A stretch of 64,000 nt of DNA from Apiotrichum sp. Y4204 (GCA_025531455.1 JAMYHL010000002.1:558001-622000), one strand, 5' to 3'. Positions 35,525-48,932 are shown, counted from the first letter of the stretch. Numbers and translations are program-made. Notes: generated by a model not told the origin, from the sequence alone.

Positions 35525-38456
35525 ATGGAACCACCCCCGGGCACAGCCGCCAAACGCAAAGCCGACGAGCCCAACGGCGTGGGCGCAGTCGACCCGAACG
35601 CGCCAGCTCCCCCCGTGAAGCGCGGTCGCGGCCGTCCGCGCAAGCACCCCATCCCCGACGTGCCGCCGATCAAGCGGCCCCGCGGCCGCCCGCGCAAGGA
35701 CGCTACCGCCGTCACTGTCAACCCCGCTGACCTCTCGACGCAGAAGCGGCCGCGCGGGCGGCCGCCAAAGGCTGCTGCCGATGGTGACGCTGCGACTGCG
35801 ACTGCGACTGCGACTTCCAAGCCCACACCCAAGCCCAAGGCCGCACCAAAGACGCCCAAGACGCCAAAGACGCCAAAGACACCAAAGGAGACGACGACGA
35901 CAAACAACCCCGCCGAGCCCAAACCGCCCAAACCCAAGACTCCCAAAACCCCCAAAGATCCAAATGCACCGAAACGCCCGCGCGGACGGCCGCGAAAGAC
36001 CGACGAGACGACAGCGCGCCCGCCCGCACCGGCTCCGGTGCCGGCGCAGGCACAGGCGCCGCCCCCCATGCCTGCCCCGATGCCTGCGCCGCAAGCTGGG
36101 CCGAGTCATGCCGGGCCAAGTCATGCGGGACCAAGTATCGCTGGACCAAGTGGACCCCAAGCAATGGCACACCCTGTCGGCGCGCAGGCGCCACCGTCGA
36201 GGTCAGTAGCAAGTGAAGCAACAGCAGCAGAGGCAACGCCAACCAAGGCAGAGCCATCCAAGGCACAAGCAACGTCGTCGAGGCCAACCAGGGCTACCCG
36301 CAAGGTTACATCCAGAACTACGTCCAAGGATACGTCCAAGGCTACCCTCCCCAAGGATATCCTCACCCAGGGTACCCCCAACCCCACGCTCACCCCCACG
36401 CTCACCCACACGCTCACCCCCACCCCCACGCGCAATACGCTCACCAGGGGATCGGCGTCCACATCGCGGGCGCGCCCCGTGGCCCCCCTCCCCCGCGGCA
36501 AAATCGCAGAGTCCCTGGCAGCGGCTTCAACGGCCAAGCCTAGGGGGTCGCCGACCGCGGCCCACCCGCTTCCCTCATTTGATGACGACGTGTTCGGAGA
36601 CTCGCCTTCGGTGTCCATTTCCAGGGAGGCTTTTCGTTCTAACGAGGCGTTGCGGCGAGCGCGTGAAGCGCGAAACTTTACCTTTGACGGGGATGTGCAT
36701 TCACCGAGAACGACGCGCAGTGGGAGGATCGTGGCGCCTGTGGACGAGTACGGGGCGGAGGTTGGGGAGGAGACGGAGGATACGGAGGAGGAAGGGGCGG
36801 AGGATGAGTACGGGGAGGAGGGGACTGAAGCTGAACCTGAGCCTGAACCGGAAATGGAGGATGTAGAGGTTGTAGAAGGACCAAGCCTGAACCTGAGTGC
36901 CGCGCCATTACCGGCCAACGCGACGGCACGGCTTGTTCGCATCCTCGAGACGCTTACTGGACGTGAACGTGAGCCGGCGCTGTTGGTGGATGAGGAGGGC
37001 AACGAGGCTCTACAAGGCGTGCTGAGCTTGCTGCGTGGGACAGTGGAGCGCGGGGAGGGGAACAGCGCGCTTGTGACAGGCCCGCGCGGTGTGGGCAAGA
37101 CGAGAGTGAGTGCGCGCTGCGCACTGCGTGCTCCTGGCATTGGTGTGCAGTTGGTATTAACGTGTGCCGTCTAACTCTCCAGACAGTGGAGCGAGCGCTG
37201 AGCCTCCTTCCGCCATCTGCCATTGTTGTGCGGCTGAGCGGACATGCGCAGACGGACGACCGGCGGGCGATCCGCGAGATGGGGCGGCAGATCGCCCTCG
37301 CAGAAGGCAAGAGTGTAGACGAAGAAGACGACGACGACGTACCAGGCGACACGGACTTTGCGCCAACAACACTACCGAGCCATCTGCTCGCGCTTCTTAC
37401 CGCGCCGTCGCCGCGCGCCATTATTGTTGTGATTGACGAATTCGACTTGTTTACGGAACACGCCCGCCAGGCACTCCTGTACTGCCTCCTCGACGTCGTG
37501 CAGAGCGTGCAGACCGGTGCCGTGGAGCGGACGGGGCGGGGCATGGCGGTTATTGGCATTACTTCGCGGGTGGTGAGTCGAGGCGGTGCGGTTGGATGTC
37601 GTGCTCACAACCCAGGACACGCTACTTCTTCTCGAGAAGCGTGTAAAGTCGCGCTTCTCACATCGCGTGTGGCGCGTGTCGTCGCCTCTCGCGCCCGGCG
37701 GTCCCGGATGGCGTGCTGTCCTCCGTGCCGCCCTCGTGCCATGGGACGACGACGAGGTTGCGCGCGAAAAGGACCGTGAGACGCGGACATGGATGGGTGA
37801 CTGGGAGTTTGCGATAGATGTGAGTAAAGGGATCCGCAGGGGAAGGCGCACAGCGAGGCGCAAAACAGCACTGACCGCAGATGTTGCTGGACCACAAGAA
37901 AATTGCGACGGCATTCGAGCGCCTCGCGGGTTTGACAACGGACGTGCGCCTCCTGTTCCGCCCTCTGATCCCCTCCCTTGCGGCGGTGGTTGCCCGCAAG
38001 CAAGACTTCCTCTCCGTCGGCGCCGTGCTTGCCACCATGTCGTCTCAGCTCGAGCTCTCAGGTTGGGGCACGGGCGTGAGCGGCGTCTCGAAACTGCGCG
38101 GCCTCCCGCAGCCGGCGCTCGGCGTCCTCATTGTCGCCAAACACCTGGCCTACGCCGGCCGCACAGACTTTACCCTCGCGCAGGTCGAGGACGAATACCT
38201 CCGCTTTGCGCGCACGCGCCTCGTCGGCTCGGGGCGCGCGCGCTGGCCCCTCGAGCTCCTCCGCGCCGGATTCGACCAGTGCCGCGCCCTCGGCCTCCTC
38301 GCCGCTGCTGGCCCCGGATCGGCCGGACGGCGCTTTGCAAAGTTCCGCGCGACGCTCGCCCCGCATGAGGTGGTCGCCTTTTTCCGCACAGAGGGCGCCA
38401 CCATCATGGGCCCCGAACTCGTCGGATGGGGCAAGCTCTCTGGCGGCCATGTCTGA
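35525..38456 (+). CDS. ORC4: Origin recognition complex subunit 4 with N-terminal AT-hooks
   Basis: Four exons: 35525-37105, 37183-37572, 37616-37819, 37881-38456; 916 residues. The C-terminal half is an Orc4-type AAA+ ATPase: Walker A GPRGVGKT (519-526, right at the end of exon 1), Walker B IVVIDEFDLF (about 608-617), ITSRVDTLLLLEKRVKSRFSHR (sensor/arginine region), then the winged-helix C-terminus. It is part of the six-subunit complex that marks replication origins. The N-terminal half is a long disordered extension with four AT-hooks (33-40, 51-58, 75-82, 151-158; core RGRPRK or RGRPPK), TPK repeats, Pro/Ala-rich sequence and an acidic region. Ordinary Orc4 is about 430-560 residues; the fission yeast protein also has N-terminal AT-hooks. 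Confidence 0.93.
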
Positions 38457-39399
38457 TCTGGATCGGGAATCTTGGCAACTCTTGGGAACTCTTGCACCGC
38501 CGCACGCCTCACGGCACCGATGTACCATATACCATAGCAATACCATTAGTGACATGAATCCGATGGATTGTGTGGACTATGGAGTTGGGGATTCCGAGAT
38601 GTGATTTGGTCTCAGTGGATTCAGCGTAACGTCTGTGAGCAATGGAGATGTGACACCGTTGCCATAGATCCCAGTCCGATGCGTGATAATGTTTTTGCAT
38701 CCTGGGAGCGTTATCCGCCCGCGCGCCCATCCCGCCGTTCCCCATCCCGCAGCACAGCTCTGCGCCAAGACCGCCATGAGACAGAATCCTAGAGAGGGTA
38801 GTTCTAGAGCGCCTGGAAAGTACATACAACCCGTGACCATTAGAATCAGGCAGTGCAGCGGGTGTGGACCCCAAGCTTCCATTCCGCGTGCCTGCGGTAA
38901 TGTGGAGCAACGCTCACTGAATGTTGCTAAACGGTGTAAGTTAGGTGGACCAGAAACGATCGGAGAAAAGAAAAGGGAGTATGGGAAGGCGCACAAACCA
39001 ACTGACATGACATCTGACCTCCGATATGACATCTGATATCATTATCTGGGACCACAGACAAAATAAGCTCTGTGGCTTGGGATTAGAACAGGGAATGGGA
39101 ATGGGAATCGGCGGGCGTTCGTTGTACCGCCTCAGGAAATGGAGCTCCACGATGACTTTGGTTGTCGAGTACCGAGAGAATGCCGAGTGACGACGAGAAG
39201 TAGAAAGGGATATCACAGGGCCGAGTACCGAATATGCCGAGGAGCAGACCGGTTCCGACGTCCTGCACTTTACACGACGGTGCGCAGCAGATGATGTGAA
39301 CTCGGTGGCGTAGAACTGACTCTGGCAGTTATGAACAGGATTATAAGAACAGAGACTCTTCCCATGTCTCCTCCGTATCCCCTCTCTCATACTCTCAGA
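38457..39399. other. Intergenic region ORC4 / lectin gene
   Basis: About 940 bases of 3' region and promoter. A TATAAGA box at 39342-39348 is the only recognisable element. Confidence 0.45.
39342..39348 (+). promoter_or_regulatory. TATA box of the lectin gene
   Basis: TATAAGA 52-58 bases upstream of the ATG at 39400, in an otherwise unremarkable promoter. Confidence 0.5.
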
Positions 39400-40428
39400 A
39401 TGCTCACCCTCCTCGCCACCACCGCCCTCGCCCTCGCGGCGCTCACGGCCGCCGTCCCCGCTCCGCAGGCGGAGGCTGCTGCCGCCGCGCCGCTGCCCCC
39501 CGACCACCCCATCTGGTTCGGACGCCCGTTGTACTGGAATTACCAGCTGTCCAAGTGTATGCGTGCCGAGGGGGTGTGGGATGGTGCGAAGGTGTTTATG
39601 TGAGTCCGAATAGCAGAGCGAGGGGAAGGGGAAGGGGGGAAGGGTAGAGAGCGGTGGGGGTGCGCCGTATTCTGAACTCCGCTCTCTCTCCTCTCATCTT
39701 CCAGTGATCTTTCTCGTTTCGCCTCGCTCCGCTTGCTCCGCCTCGCTCGCTTCGCTGACTCCAGCGCGCCCTGCATCGACGTGACGTACCCGCACACATG
39801 GGATGTCGGACCGTACGCTGGCCAGATCAAGCTCAACAAGACCAACCTCTGCCTCGATGCTGGTGACTGTGAGTCGAGCGGGCGAGTGCGAGTGGAAGAG
39901 AGGAGCGAGAAGCAGCGAGAATTAGGGATGAGTAAACACCGTGCAGCGTGCAGAGAGCAGGGTGCAGTGAGATGTTGCATGGCTCTCGAGCTCGGTCTTG
40001 TTCCGAGCGCCAAGTGATTCCTGGAATGAGTGGCGGACGTGAACCGGCGACAACTTTGTTCTTTCCCGATCTCTGTGCCTCTGTGGTTGCACCGCCAACA
40101 CTCTTCTCCATCTCGCATCTCCCACTCGCTGCCGCCACACCCCTTCTTCTCACTTACAGCAGACGCCTCGCGCGCAAACGGCCGCAAGCTCACGGTGCGC
40201 ACGTGCACGACCGCGCCCACCCGCGCCCAGACGTGGTGGTACCCCTCCCACCCCGAGAATCCGTGGCGGCGCATCGAGCTTGCCGGCGGTCCGTGTGAGG
40301 CGCGCACAAACATGTGCGCCGACCTCACGGACGGAAACCAGGAGAACGGCGCGATCCAGCTCTGGCAGTGCGCCCAGGGTAATCCCAACCAGGTGTGGGA
40401 TCTCGGTCCCTGGTGCCGCCACTGCTGA
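39400..40428 (+). CDS. Secreted ricin-B-type (beta-trefoil) lectin-like protein
   Basis: Three exons: 39400-39599, 39765-39868, 40160-40428; 190 residues. Residues 1-19 are a signal peptide ending in AVPAPQ. The rest fits one beta-trefoil: repeats with hydrophobic CLDAG, a QTWWY and a final IQLWQCAQGNPNQVWDL (the QxW motif), and cysteine pairs. Such proteins bind carbohydrates; single-domain secreted forms are common in basidiomycetes and act outside the cell. The two introns (165 and 291 nt) are long, and exon 3 could start three bases later at an alternative AG. Ligand unknown. The family call rests on the QxW and CLDAG motifs. Confidence 0.78.
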
Positions 40429-42088
40429 GCGAGCACGAGTAGGTATGGTTTTCTGGCTGAGGGTTGCGGGATCATGAGGTCAGCAGGCACGCAGCCGGAC
40501 GGGCGTCGCGTGTGTCATCGCTGTCGCCCCCACTCCCACTCCACAAGGACAATGATCAACGGACAATGGATACTTGTAGGGTATGTAGGAAGGACAGTGC
40601 GCCGCCGTATATTGATCAATCGTCTCCTGTCTCTGTATATAACGGCGGCCGATGTGATTAAGTAATGTGTTAATGTGTTTTGCATGCCGAGAGAGATGGT
40701 GACGATGGGACCATCTACGAACCTTGAGGTGGGCTGAGGCTCCTGATGATGCCAGCCCACCACAAACCCACGAGCGCGACACCTGCGCTCCAGAGTTGGG
40801 TGCCCCGGAGTGCCGCAATAATCAATGAGACACACGCTCCCACTGTATCTACAATACCTCGGCAGCCGTCCGGCACACTCGGCAGAAGAGGTCAGCTGTC
40901 TCTGTGTCTTTGTGTTAATTGCAAGTAGTGCGCGGTGGACAAGGGAATGAGACAAGCGCAACGGCATGTGATCGACGCAGCCACAGCGCAGTACACTTTT
41001 ACACTACTCTTTTCATCTCTGCGCAATCGGGTCCATTCCGCTCTGCTTGCCGTGGTCATTCGACATCCAACGCCATCTCCGGGGCCATATCTCGTTAGCG
41101 GTTACGGATGATGGGGATGCGCGACGGGTGAGATTGAGGATGCTGGTAGGATGACATGCAAGGGAGGATGTACATAGCGCGCCTCCAGTAATGGGTTACA
41201 TCCTGGCAGGATGAGGGATATCCATGCAGGATATCTATGACGCAAAGAGCGGGATGGGAGGAGGAGGGACAGTGGCTGGGGGGGGCGGGGGCCGGGGGCG
41301 AGAGGGTCAATTAAAAGACAGGGCATGAGTTCTAATGAGACAGCCAACACGTGTATTAGAAACGTTCTGATCACCATGATTACTCCTTGCCAGGCACGTT
41401 CGCTTAGTGCGGGGGCGGCTGTGCGGGGAAAAAGCAGCAGCAGCAGGTGACAGGTGGGGGGGGGTCGCGGAGCAGCTCTTCACCACTTTGGCGCTCCTCA
41501 TCATCATCTCCATCACCCCCACCCCTTATCATCATTCATCTCATCCCCCACTGCGCACTCGCATTCTCACTCACCGCACACCAAAAAGCGACGCAGGACG
41601 ACGTCGAGGAGCTCAACACCCCATTGCGCGGTTACTCGATTCGATTCGCGAAATTCAGCAATCTCGAGCAACGAGCAATATTTCCGATCTGCATCATCCA
41701 CTCCTGTGCGGCAATCACACGCTCCCACCGTATCCCGTGCGCTCGGCAGTGGACACGCTCGTCTCGCTCTCCATGCACGCCTGAGCCCCGGGCAGCGGCA
41801 TCGCAGTGCTATCGCTCTCGCCTCCGTTGCTCATTGCATCCAGCATTCAGCATTCAGCATTCCACCCCGCCTCCACCTCCATCTTCCCTGAGGGCCTCAG
41901 CTCGACGCCGTCAAGTCACCACATCTGATCGCGGGCGTTCGTCTCCAGCTCCACAGCTATCCGAGCTGTCCGACTCGCGTTGTGGTGAGTATCCCCTGAT
42001 ACCGCCGACTCTCCGATCCCGCCGCTCCATCACGCGCTAGCACCCAACCCACTCCCCCACCCCCGGCTGCCCACACAATACCACCACC
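40429..42088. other. 1.7-kb region upstream of adenylyl cyclase
   Basis: Lectin gene 3' end, spacer, then the probable long 5' leader of the cyclase gene (C-rich from about 41500). Overlapping frames at 41.4-42.0 kb exist in all phases and look like C-rich leader rather than coding sequence. A leader intron is possible (GTGAGT at 41983). Confidence 0.45.
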
Positions 42089-45000
42089 ATGGCCAGGCCG
42101 CAGCCGCCCAAGAAGCGCGCGAGTGTCGCGCCCTTCGCCGACCTCTCTATGACCCAGATGGCCCCATCCGCGGACTCGGGCTCCGCCGCATCCGAGATGG
42201 CACATACCCCAGTCGCCGGTATGGGCGGGATGCAGCAGCCCGCCATCCTCGAGCCGCTCGAGACGCGCTTTGACGTCAGCGACATCCACGGCCCCTCCAC
42301 CTCCTTCCTCCACGGATCAATGTACGCGTCGCCCCTCGAGGACCCGGAGCTCACGTCGCGCCGCTTAAAGGGCCAGCCGTTCCTTACCGCCGACGACGGC
42401 AGCTCGGTCGGTTCACATATGCTCGCATCGCCAGGCTCGTCCCCGCCGGCAACTGTCCACGAACACGACCAGAACGGCAAGCAGCAGGCAGGCGGGGACC
42501 ACCCGGCGACAAACTATCCCGGGCTCGTCATGAGCGGCGCGTCGGGCCTTGGGTTTGACCACGGCAAGTTGGATGTCTCAGGATTCATGGATCCCTCAGC
42601 AGCGTCCTCGTCCTCCCAACAAGGACACTCAAATCCCAACCCGGCAGGCGCGAACATTGCCCCTTGGCTCGAGGAGGACGAGCCGCCGTCACCGGCGACG
42701 AGCAGGACGACCACTGATTCGAACACGGCGGGAGACAACTATGCGCCGAGTAGCCGTGCCGGATCCACATACGGTGACGGCACAGGCTCGGTACGGAAGA
42801 AGAGCATGCACCCCTCACACTTCCCGTCCATGCCCACTCTGCCCCGCTTGTTACACCGGCACCACACGTCGCATTCTATAGGCGACGACGACGCCAGCTT
42901 TATCGGCTCGGCAACACCGTCGCTGCGCTCAAACTCGGCGTCGAGCCTGATGATGCCCGAGCTGGGCACCGCAACACCAACATCCAACAAGGCGCGGTCG
43001 CTCCGCGGCGAACCGAGAGATCCGTCCCCGCCGCGGTCGGAACGCCAGGGCAGCGTCGCCAACAGCCGCTTCAGCCGTTTTGGGAGTACATCGACCGCCG
43101 CGAGCTCGACGTCCAACCCTCCGCCAGACAACAAGAAGCGGGGTTTCCTCGGCAAGATGCTGCGGCGCGGGACACGGCAACAGAGCCTCGCCAACCCGTC
43201 CACGCATCCCGATTTCCACCCCGTGCCGCAGCGCAGCGCGTCAGGCCCCAACCGCCCGTCCGTTTCCGCCTCGGTGGGATCGTCGAAACTGCGACATCAG
43301 AGCGTCTCGTCTAGCGCGAGCAGTGGAGCGCAGAGCTCGTCGTACCAGTCGCCGGTTGCCCACATGCGCCAGCTAAGCTATTCCGACGAGGTGTCTCCGC
43401 TGCAGGAGATTGGCGAGCACGAGTTTCATCTCAACACGGATCTGGACGACATGGAGGGTATCGTCGACCCGAATATTGCCAACATGCCGCGGCCGTCCGT
43501 CGCGAGCACGGGGTCGGGTTCCGCGCCATCCAGTAGCGTCATGGGCCTCGCGGACGCTCTGCAGCACACGAGCGGGTTTGCCGAGGAGGAAAGTCCCCGG
43601 TCGATCGACAAGCCGCTCGAGTTTCACCGTCCGAATCCGTTCGCGCCGCGGTCGTCGTCGGGATCGGAGCTTGGCTCGACAATATCGAGCATATCGCCGA
43701 AAACATCCTCTGCCGCGGGCATCGGGCCTGTGCCGCCTATGACCTCGTTGACAAACGCGCCCCGTCGCCCATCACAGCTGCGGAACGTCAAGATCAACTC
43801 TATCGACTCGCAGTCGAGCGACTCGTCGGGTCTTGGCGGGCCAATTGCCCCGTCATGGGCGCAGAATATGGTCGGGCCGGGGTCCTTAATGTTCAAGGAC
43901 CCGTTCAGCCAACATGTCGCAGGTGGAGAACAGCCGTCGCCCATCTCGCCATCTCGTGCCACTGGCGAAGGCGGGGCAGGCGGCGGCACCACCGCACCGG
44001 CCATTGCACCGTACGTGCCGTCTGCCGGCGCGGCGTGGGCCGCCCCCGAGTCGTGGGGGGTCGAGGCGGACGACGTGCCGGAGGAAGACGAGACGAGCTC
44101 CTCATCAGGCGAGGACGAGAAATGGAACGAGTGCCGCTCCGTGACGCCGGTATCGCCCGAACGGAGACGCGAGTCGCTAACATCGACTGGATCCGGTTCC
44201 AAATCGGGACACACGCACGCGCACCACCACCACTCGCACAAGCACCGCGCGCGCTCAGTGCATCACAACGGCGTCGCCAAGCTCACTGACCCCTCGGAGG
44301 CTGTTCCCGTGAGTCAGACATATTCTTCTTCGCTGATGGCAGTACTATATACGCATTTACCGTGGCGATGGGTCGTACTCGGTCATGTCGTTCCCGCTCG
44401 GTATCACGGTTGCGGAGCTCATTAACGAGCTTGCCGGGGGGGAGAGGCGCAAGTCGGCCAAGATGAAGCTCTACATCCGCGAACGTGGGCAGGATCGCGA
44501 GCTCCTCCCGTCCGAGCGGCCGTTAGCGCTCCAGGCGCGCCGTCTCCTCCAGGCAGGATACACCGAGCACGAACGGCTTCCGGAGATTGGCAAGGAGGAT
44601 ATCAGCATGCTCTGTCGCTTCATCTACCAGACCCCCGTGTTGCCCGTCATCAACCCCGAGGAGGAGAGCAGCTACGAGTCGTTTGAGTTTATCGATCTCT
44701 CTGGGCGCGACCTCCAGACAATTCCCATCTTCCTCCACCTGCACGCTGACAATATCATCATCCTCAATGTGTCGCGCAACCCCATGACCGACCTGCCCCT
44801 GGACTTTATCCAGGCATGTACGAGCCTCAAGGAGCTGCGCATGTCGAATATGGCGCTCAAGCGCGTGCCGGGAAGCATCCGCGCGTCCACCACGCTGTCG
44901 CGTCTGGATCTGTCGTGTAACCGTATTTCGGATCTCGAAAATGCACATCTGGACGACATCTCCACCCTCCTCTCGCTCAAGGTGCAGAACAACCGCCTGT

Positions 45001-48000
45001 CCTCCATCCCGACCTACTTTCTCCAGATGAAGGCGCTCAAGTACCTGAATATCTCAAACAACACGTTCGAGACCTTCCCCACGGTGGTGTGTGAGATGAG
45101 CAACCTCGTCGACCTCGACGTGTCCTTTAACCAGATTGCCAGCCTGCCCCCGCAAATGTCAGATCTCAAGTCGCTCGAGCGTCTCATCTGCGTTGGTAAC
45201 GAGCTCAAGGTGTTCCCCGAGTGTTTCAGCACCCTCGCCAACCTCCGCGTCCTTGATGTCCGCCGGAACAAGCTTGTGGATCTCACGCCGGTGTACGCCC
45301 TTCCTAACCTCGCGACGCTGCGTGCAGACTCTAACGACCTGGTCACCCTCGACACCATGCTCGGCGCCAAGGTGCGCGACTTCTCGGTGCCACACAACTC
45401 GATCACCCGCTTCACCCTCGCGCCAATGCCAGGCCAGACCGCGGCGTACTCTCTCACGCACCTGAATCTTGCGCACGCCAAACTATCCACCCTCGAGGAG
45501 TCTGCGCTGGCCGATCTCGTCAACCTCGTGGAGCTCAACATCAGCTTCAACCAGTTCACCCGGCTGCCGTCGACACTCGACCGCCTCGTCAGCCTCGAAG
45601 TCTTTTCATGCACGGACAACATGCTCGCGTCTCTGCCGCCCAACTGCTTCGGCAAGGCTCAGCGCCTGCGGGTGGTCAACCTCCACAACAACAACCTCAA
45701 GGACCTCCCGAACGATATCTGGCTCTGCTCTTCGCTCGAGGTAGTCAACCTCTCGTCAAACCTGCTCGAGCTCCTCCCCGACCCGCCGCCCAACTGGGAG
45801 GCAAACATGACACCGTCCGAGCCGCAGCGGAAATTCTCCACCGTGTCCGGCGTGTCTGCTATATCGGGCATAACCTCGTCATCAGACAAGTCGCGCCGCG
45901 TGCCGCCAGCAGGTATCTCGCTCAAGCAGATCTTCCTCGCCGACAACCGCCTTACCGAGGATGTGTTCCACCAGATCGCCCTGTTTGCCAACCTGCGGAT
46001 TCTGAACGTCAGCTTCAACGACATTGTCGAGGTGCCCCCCTACACGCTCCGCCGGTGCGACCAGCTCGAGGCGCTGTATCTCAGTGGCAACAAGCTCACC
46101 TCGCTGCCGTCGGAGGATCTCGACAAGCTGCAGAATCTCAAGATCCTGCATCTGAACGGAAACCGCCTCCAGACTCTGCCGTCGGAGCTCGGCGCAATAA
46201 AGAATCTCGAGCACCTCGACGTCGGCTCCAACGTGCTCAAATACAACATTGCCAACTGGCCGTACGACTGGAACTGGAACTGGAACACGGCGCTGCGGTA
46301 TCTCAACCTCTCGGGCAACAAGCGTCTCGAGATCAAGCCGTCGAGCGGCCAGGATCTGTCCCACCATCCCCCGGGGCACGGTCCTGCTGTCCACCCCCCT
46401 GGCCCGGGCCAGGTGCACTACCGCCGCGAGCTGTCCGACTTTACCTCCCTCACCCATCTCCGCGTCCTGGGTCTCATGGACGTCGCGCTGCGTATCCCGT
46501 CTCTCCCGGACGAGTCGGACGAGAAGCGTGTGCGTACGTCGTTCTCCAGCATCAACAACATGGCGTACGGTATCTCGGACATGCTCGGTTCCGTCGACCA
46601 CCTGGCCATGTTTGATCTTGCGATTCCCAACTTCCGCGGGAGCATCAAGGAGTGCGTGTTTGGCATGTTTGGCCGCGCAACGCCATCAGTCCCCGCAGGC
46701 AAAATTCCAAAGTACATCCAGGAGCACTTTGGCCGCGTGCTCGGCGAGCAGCTCAAGGTGCTGCATCCGGGCGAGGCCGTGACTGAGGCGCTTCGCCGCA
46801 CATTCCTATTTATTAACAAGAATGCGTACGACTCGCTCACTGGCGTCGAGCAGCGCCGCCACGACTCGACCGCAAGCTTCATGACCGTCAACAGCGGGCG
46901 CAAGACCGGCCCGAACCTGCACTCGCAGCTGCGTACCGGTGCCTCTGGCGCGATCGTGTATCTTGTCGAAAAGACGCTGCACGTCGCGAATGCGGGTGAC
47001 GCCTTGGTCGTCATATCCCGCAAGGGCGAGGCGGAGCTCCTCTCGAAACGGCACGACCCGACGGACCGCGAGGAGACAGCACGCATCCGTCGTGCCGAAG
47101 CATGGGTCTCGCCCAAGGGTCTTGTGAACGATGAGAAGGATATCGACATTTCGCGAGCGTTTGGATTCTACCAGGCGCTGCCGGCTGTCAACGCCTCGCC
47201 AGAGGTGCGCACGCGGGCGCTCTCGGAAGCGGATGAGTTTGTCATTGTCGGCAACTCTGCGCTCTGGAAATGCTGCTCGTACCAGACCGCAGTTGATATT
47301 GCGCGAACCGCACGCGACGACCCGATGATCGCTGCGCAGAAGCTGCGAGACTTTGCGATTTCGTACGGCGCCGAAGGCAGCCTGATGGTCATGGTCGTGA
47401 ACGTCTCGGATCTCTTCCAGAGCACGGATGTCGGAGAATCCGACTTTCTTAAGCGCACTCAGCGCCGGCGCGTCGAGGAGGTCGGCGATCGCACGCTCAA
47501 CCGCTTGCAACAGGAGATTGAGCCGCCAACGGGCCAGGTCGCTATTGTGTTTACCGATATCGTCAACTCGACCGCCCTGTGGGAGACGAACCCCGGCATG
47601 CCGACGGCCATCAAGATGCACCACTCGCTCATGCGCCGACAGCTCCGCCTCGACCAGGGCTACGAGGTGAAGACTGAAGGCGACTCGTTCATGGTGTCCT
47701 TCCAGAGCGTGACTGCCGCGCTGCTGTGGGCGTTCAACTGCCAGATCGGTCTCCTGCAGCAGGAATGGCCGCGCGAGCTGCTCGAAAGCGAGGACGGCAA
47801 GGTCATCTACGACAGCAAAGGGAACATTATCCAACGCGGTCTGCGTGTGCGTATGGGTGTGCATTGGGGATCACCGTCCTGCGAGCGCGATCCAATCACC
47901 CGTCGAATGGACTACTATGGCCCCATGGTCAACCGCGCGGCACGTATTAACGCGTCTGCCGACGGCGGCCAGCTCATGGCGTCCCAGGACGTCATCAACG

Positions 48001-48932
48001 AAATCCGCAGTCTGCGCGAGTATATCGAGAGCTCGGACGAGCACTCCCTCGACGAGCTCCCGCCAGAGGTCAAGCGCGAGGTGCAGGAGCTCCGGCGTAT
48101 CGGCGGCATCGAGTTCAAGGACATGGGCGAGCGCAAGCTCAAGGGGCTCGAAGTGCCGGAAAAGCTGTCGCTGATGTATCCAAAGACGCTTTCCGGCCGT
48201 CTCGAGCTGTTCAGCGGCCTGCGCGCAAACGTCGAGGTGGCGGAAGCACGTACATTCGCGTCGGAGCGGAGTATCGAGGAGGCACGCCAGCTTGCGTCCC
48301 TCACGCTCCGCCTCGAGGCCGTGTGCGCGATGGAGCACCACTCGCCAGGCGACCGCACCGGCGTCTCCTCGCCGACACACCCGCACCCGCCCGAGCGCGT
48401 CTCCCTTGCATCGGCGCGCAAGTCCCTTTCGGGCGCGTCCGCGTTCGGCCTCCCGGGCGTACAGACGCCAGCGACCAAGCCAGTGCCCAACCATCACCTT
48501 GGCCCCACGATCCGCGACACCATGACCGAGGACGAGCTGCTCGACGTCCTCGGCAGCCTCACCACGCGTATCGAGAACTGCATGTCGACCCTGTGCCTCA
48601 AACAGATCGGCGGCCTCGCCACGCTCCTCGCTGCCGTCGAGCAGGGCGCCAACCAGAACCTCCTCCATGCGCTCAGTCTCTTGGGAACTTCCCTACGACA
48701 GCCGCTGCTTCTCCCCGCACCGGCGCCGACGCCGCAGCGCTCACGGCTCTCCCGGCGATCATCGTACTCGAAACCCGACTCGTCGCGACCGTCATCCCGG
48801 TCCTCGCGGTCCTCCGTATCCGTCACGTCTTCGGCATCCCCACAGTCACCGGGGACACCGCAGTCGCCGCGCACGCCGCAGCCGCATACCCCCCGCCAGC
48901 ATCCTGCGTCCCAGCAATCGACTCCCACATAA
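42089..48932 (+). CDS. CYR1: Adenylyl cyclase (RA-LRR-PP2C-cyclase)
   Basis: Two exons: 42089-44308 and 44343-48932, joined over a 34-nt intron; 2269 residues. It makes cAMP from ATP and feeds the protein kinase A pathway. Order of domains: Ser-rich unstructured N-terminus (1-740), Ras-association region (about 741-850), some twenty leucine-rich repeats (about 860-1440), PP2C-like domain (about 1480-1720), class III cyclase catalytic domain (about 1800-2020, with VAIVFTDIVNSTALWE, KTEGDSFMVSF and DYYGPMVNRAARI), and a C-terminal region with MTEDELLDVLGSLTTRIENC (likely the CAP/Srv2-binding end) before a Ser/Pro/Arg-rich tail. This is the classic fungal Cyr1/Cac1 architecture activated by Ras or G-alpha. 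The ATG has a good CCACCACCATGG context. Confidence 0.96.

Noticed and set aside
35255..36172. Minus-strand open frame opposite ORC4 exon 1
   Set aside because: It mirrors the repetitive Pro/Lys/Arg-rich coding sequence of ORC4, is itself low-complexity Gly/Arg/Leu, and has no family signature.
46806..47864. Minus-strand frame of about 350 codons opposite adenylyl cyclase
   Set aside because: Long antisense frames are common opposite G+C-rich coding sequence; the plus strand encodes clear PP2C and cyclase motifs.
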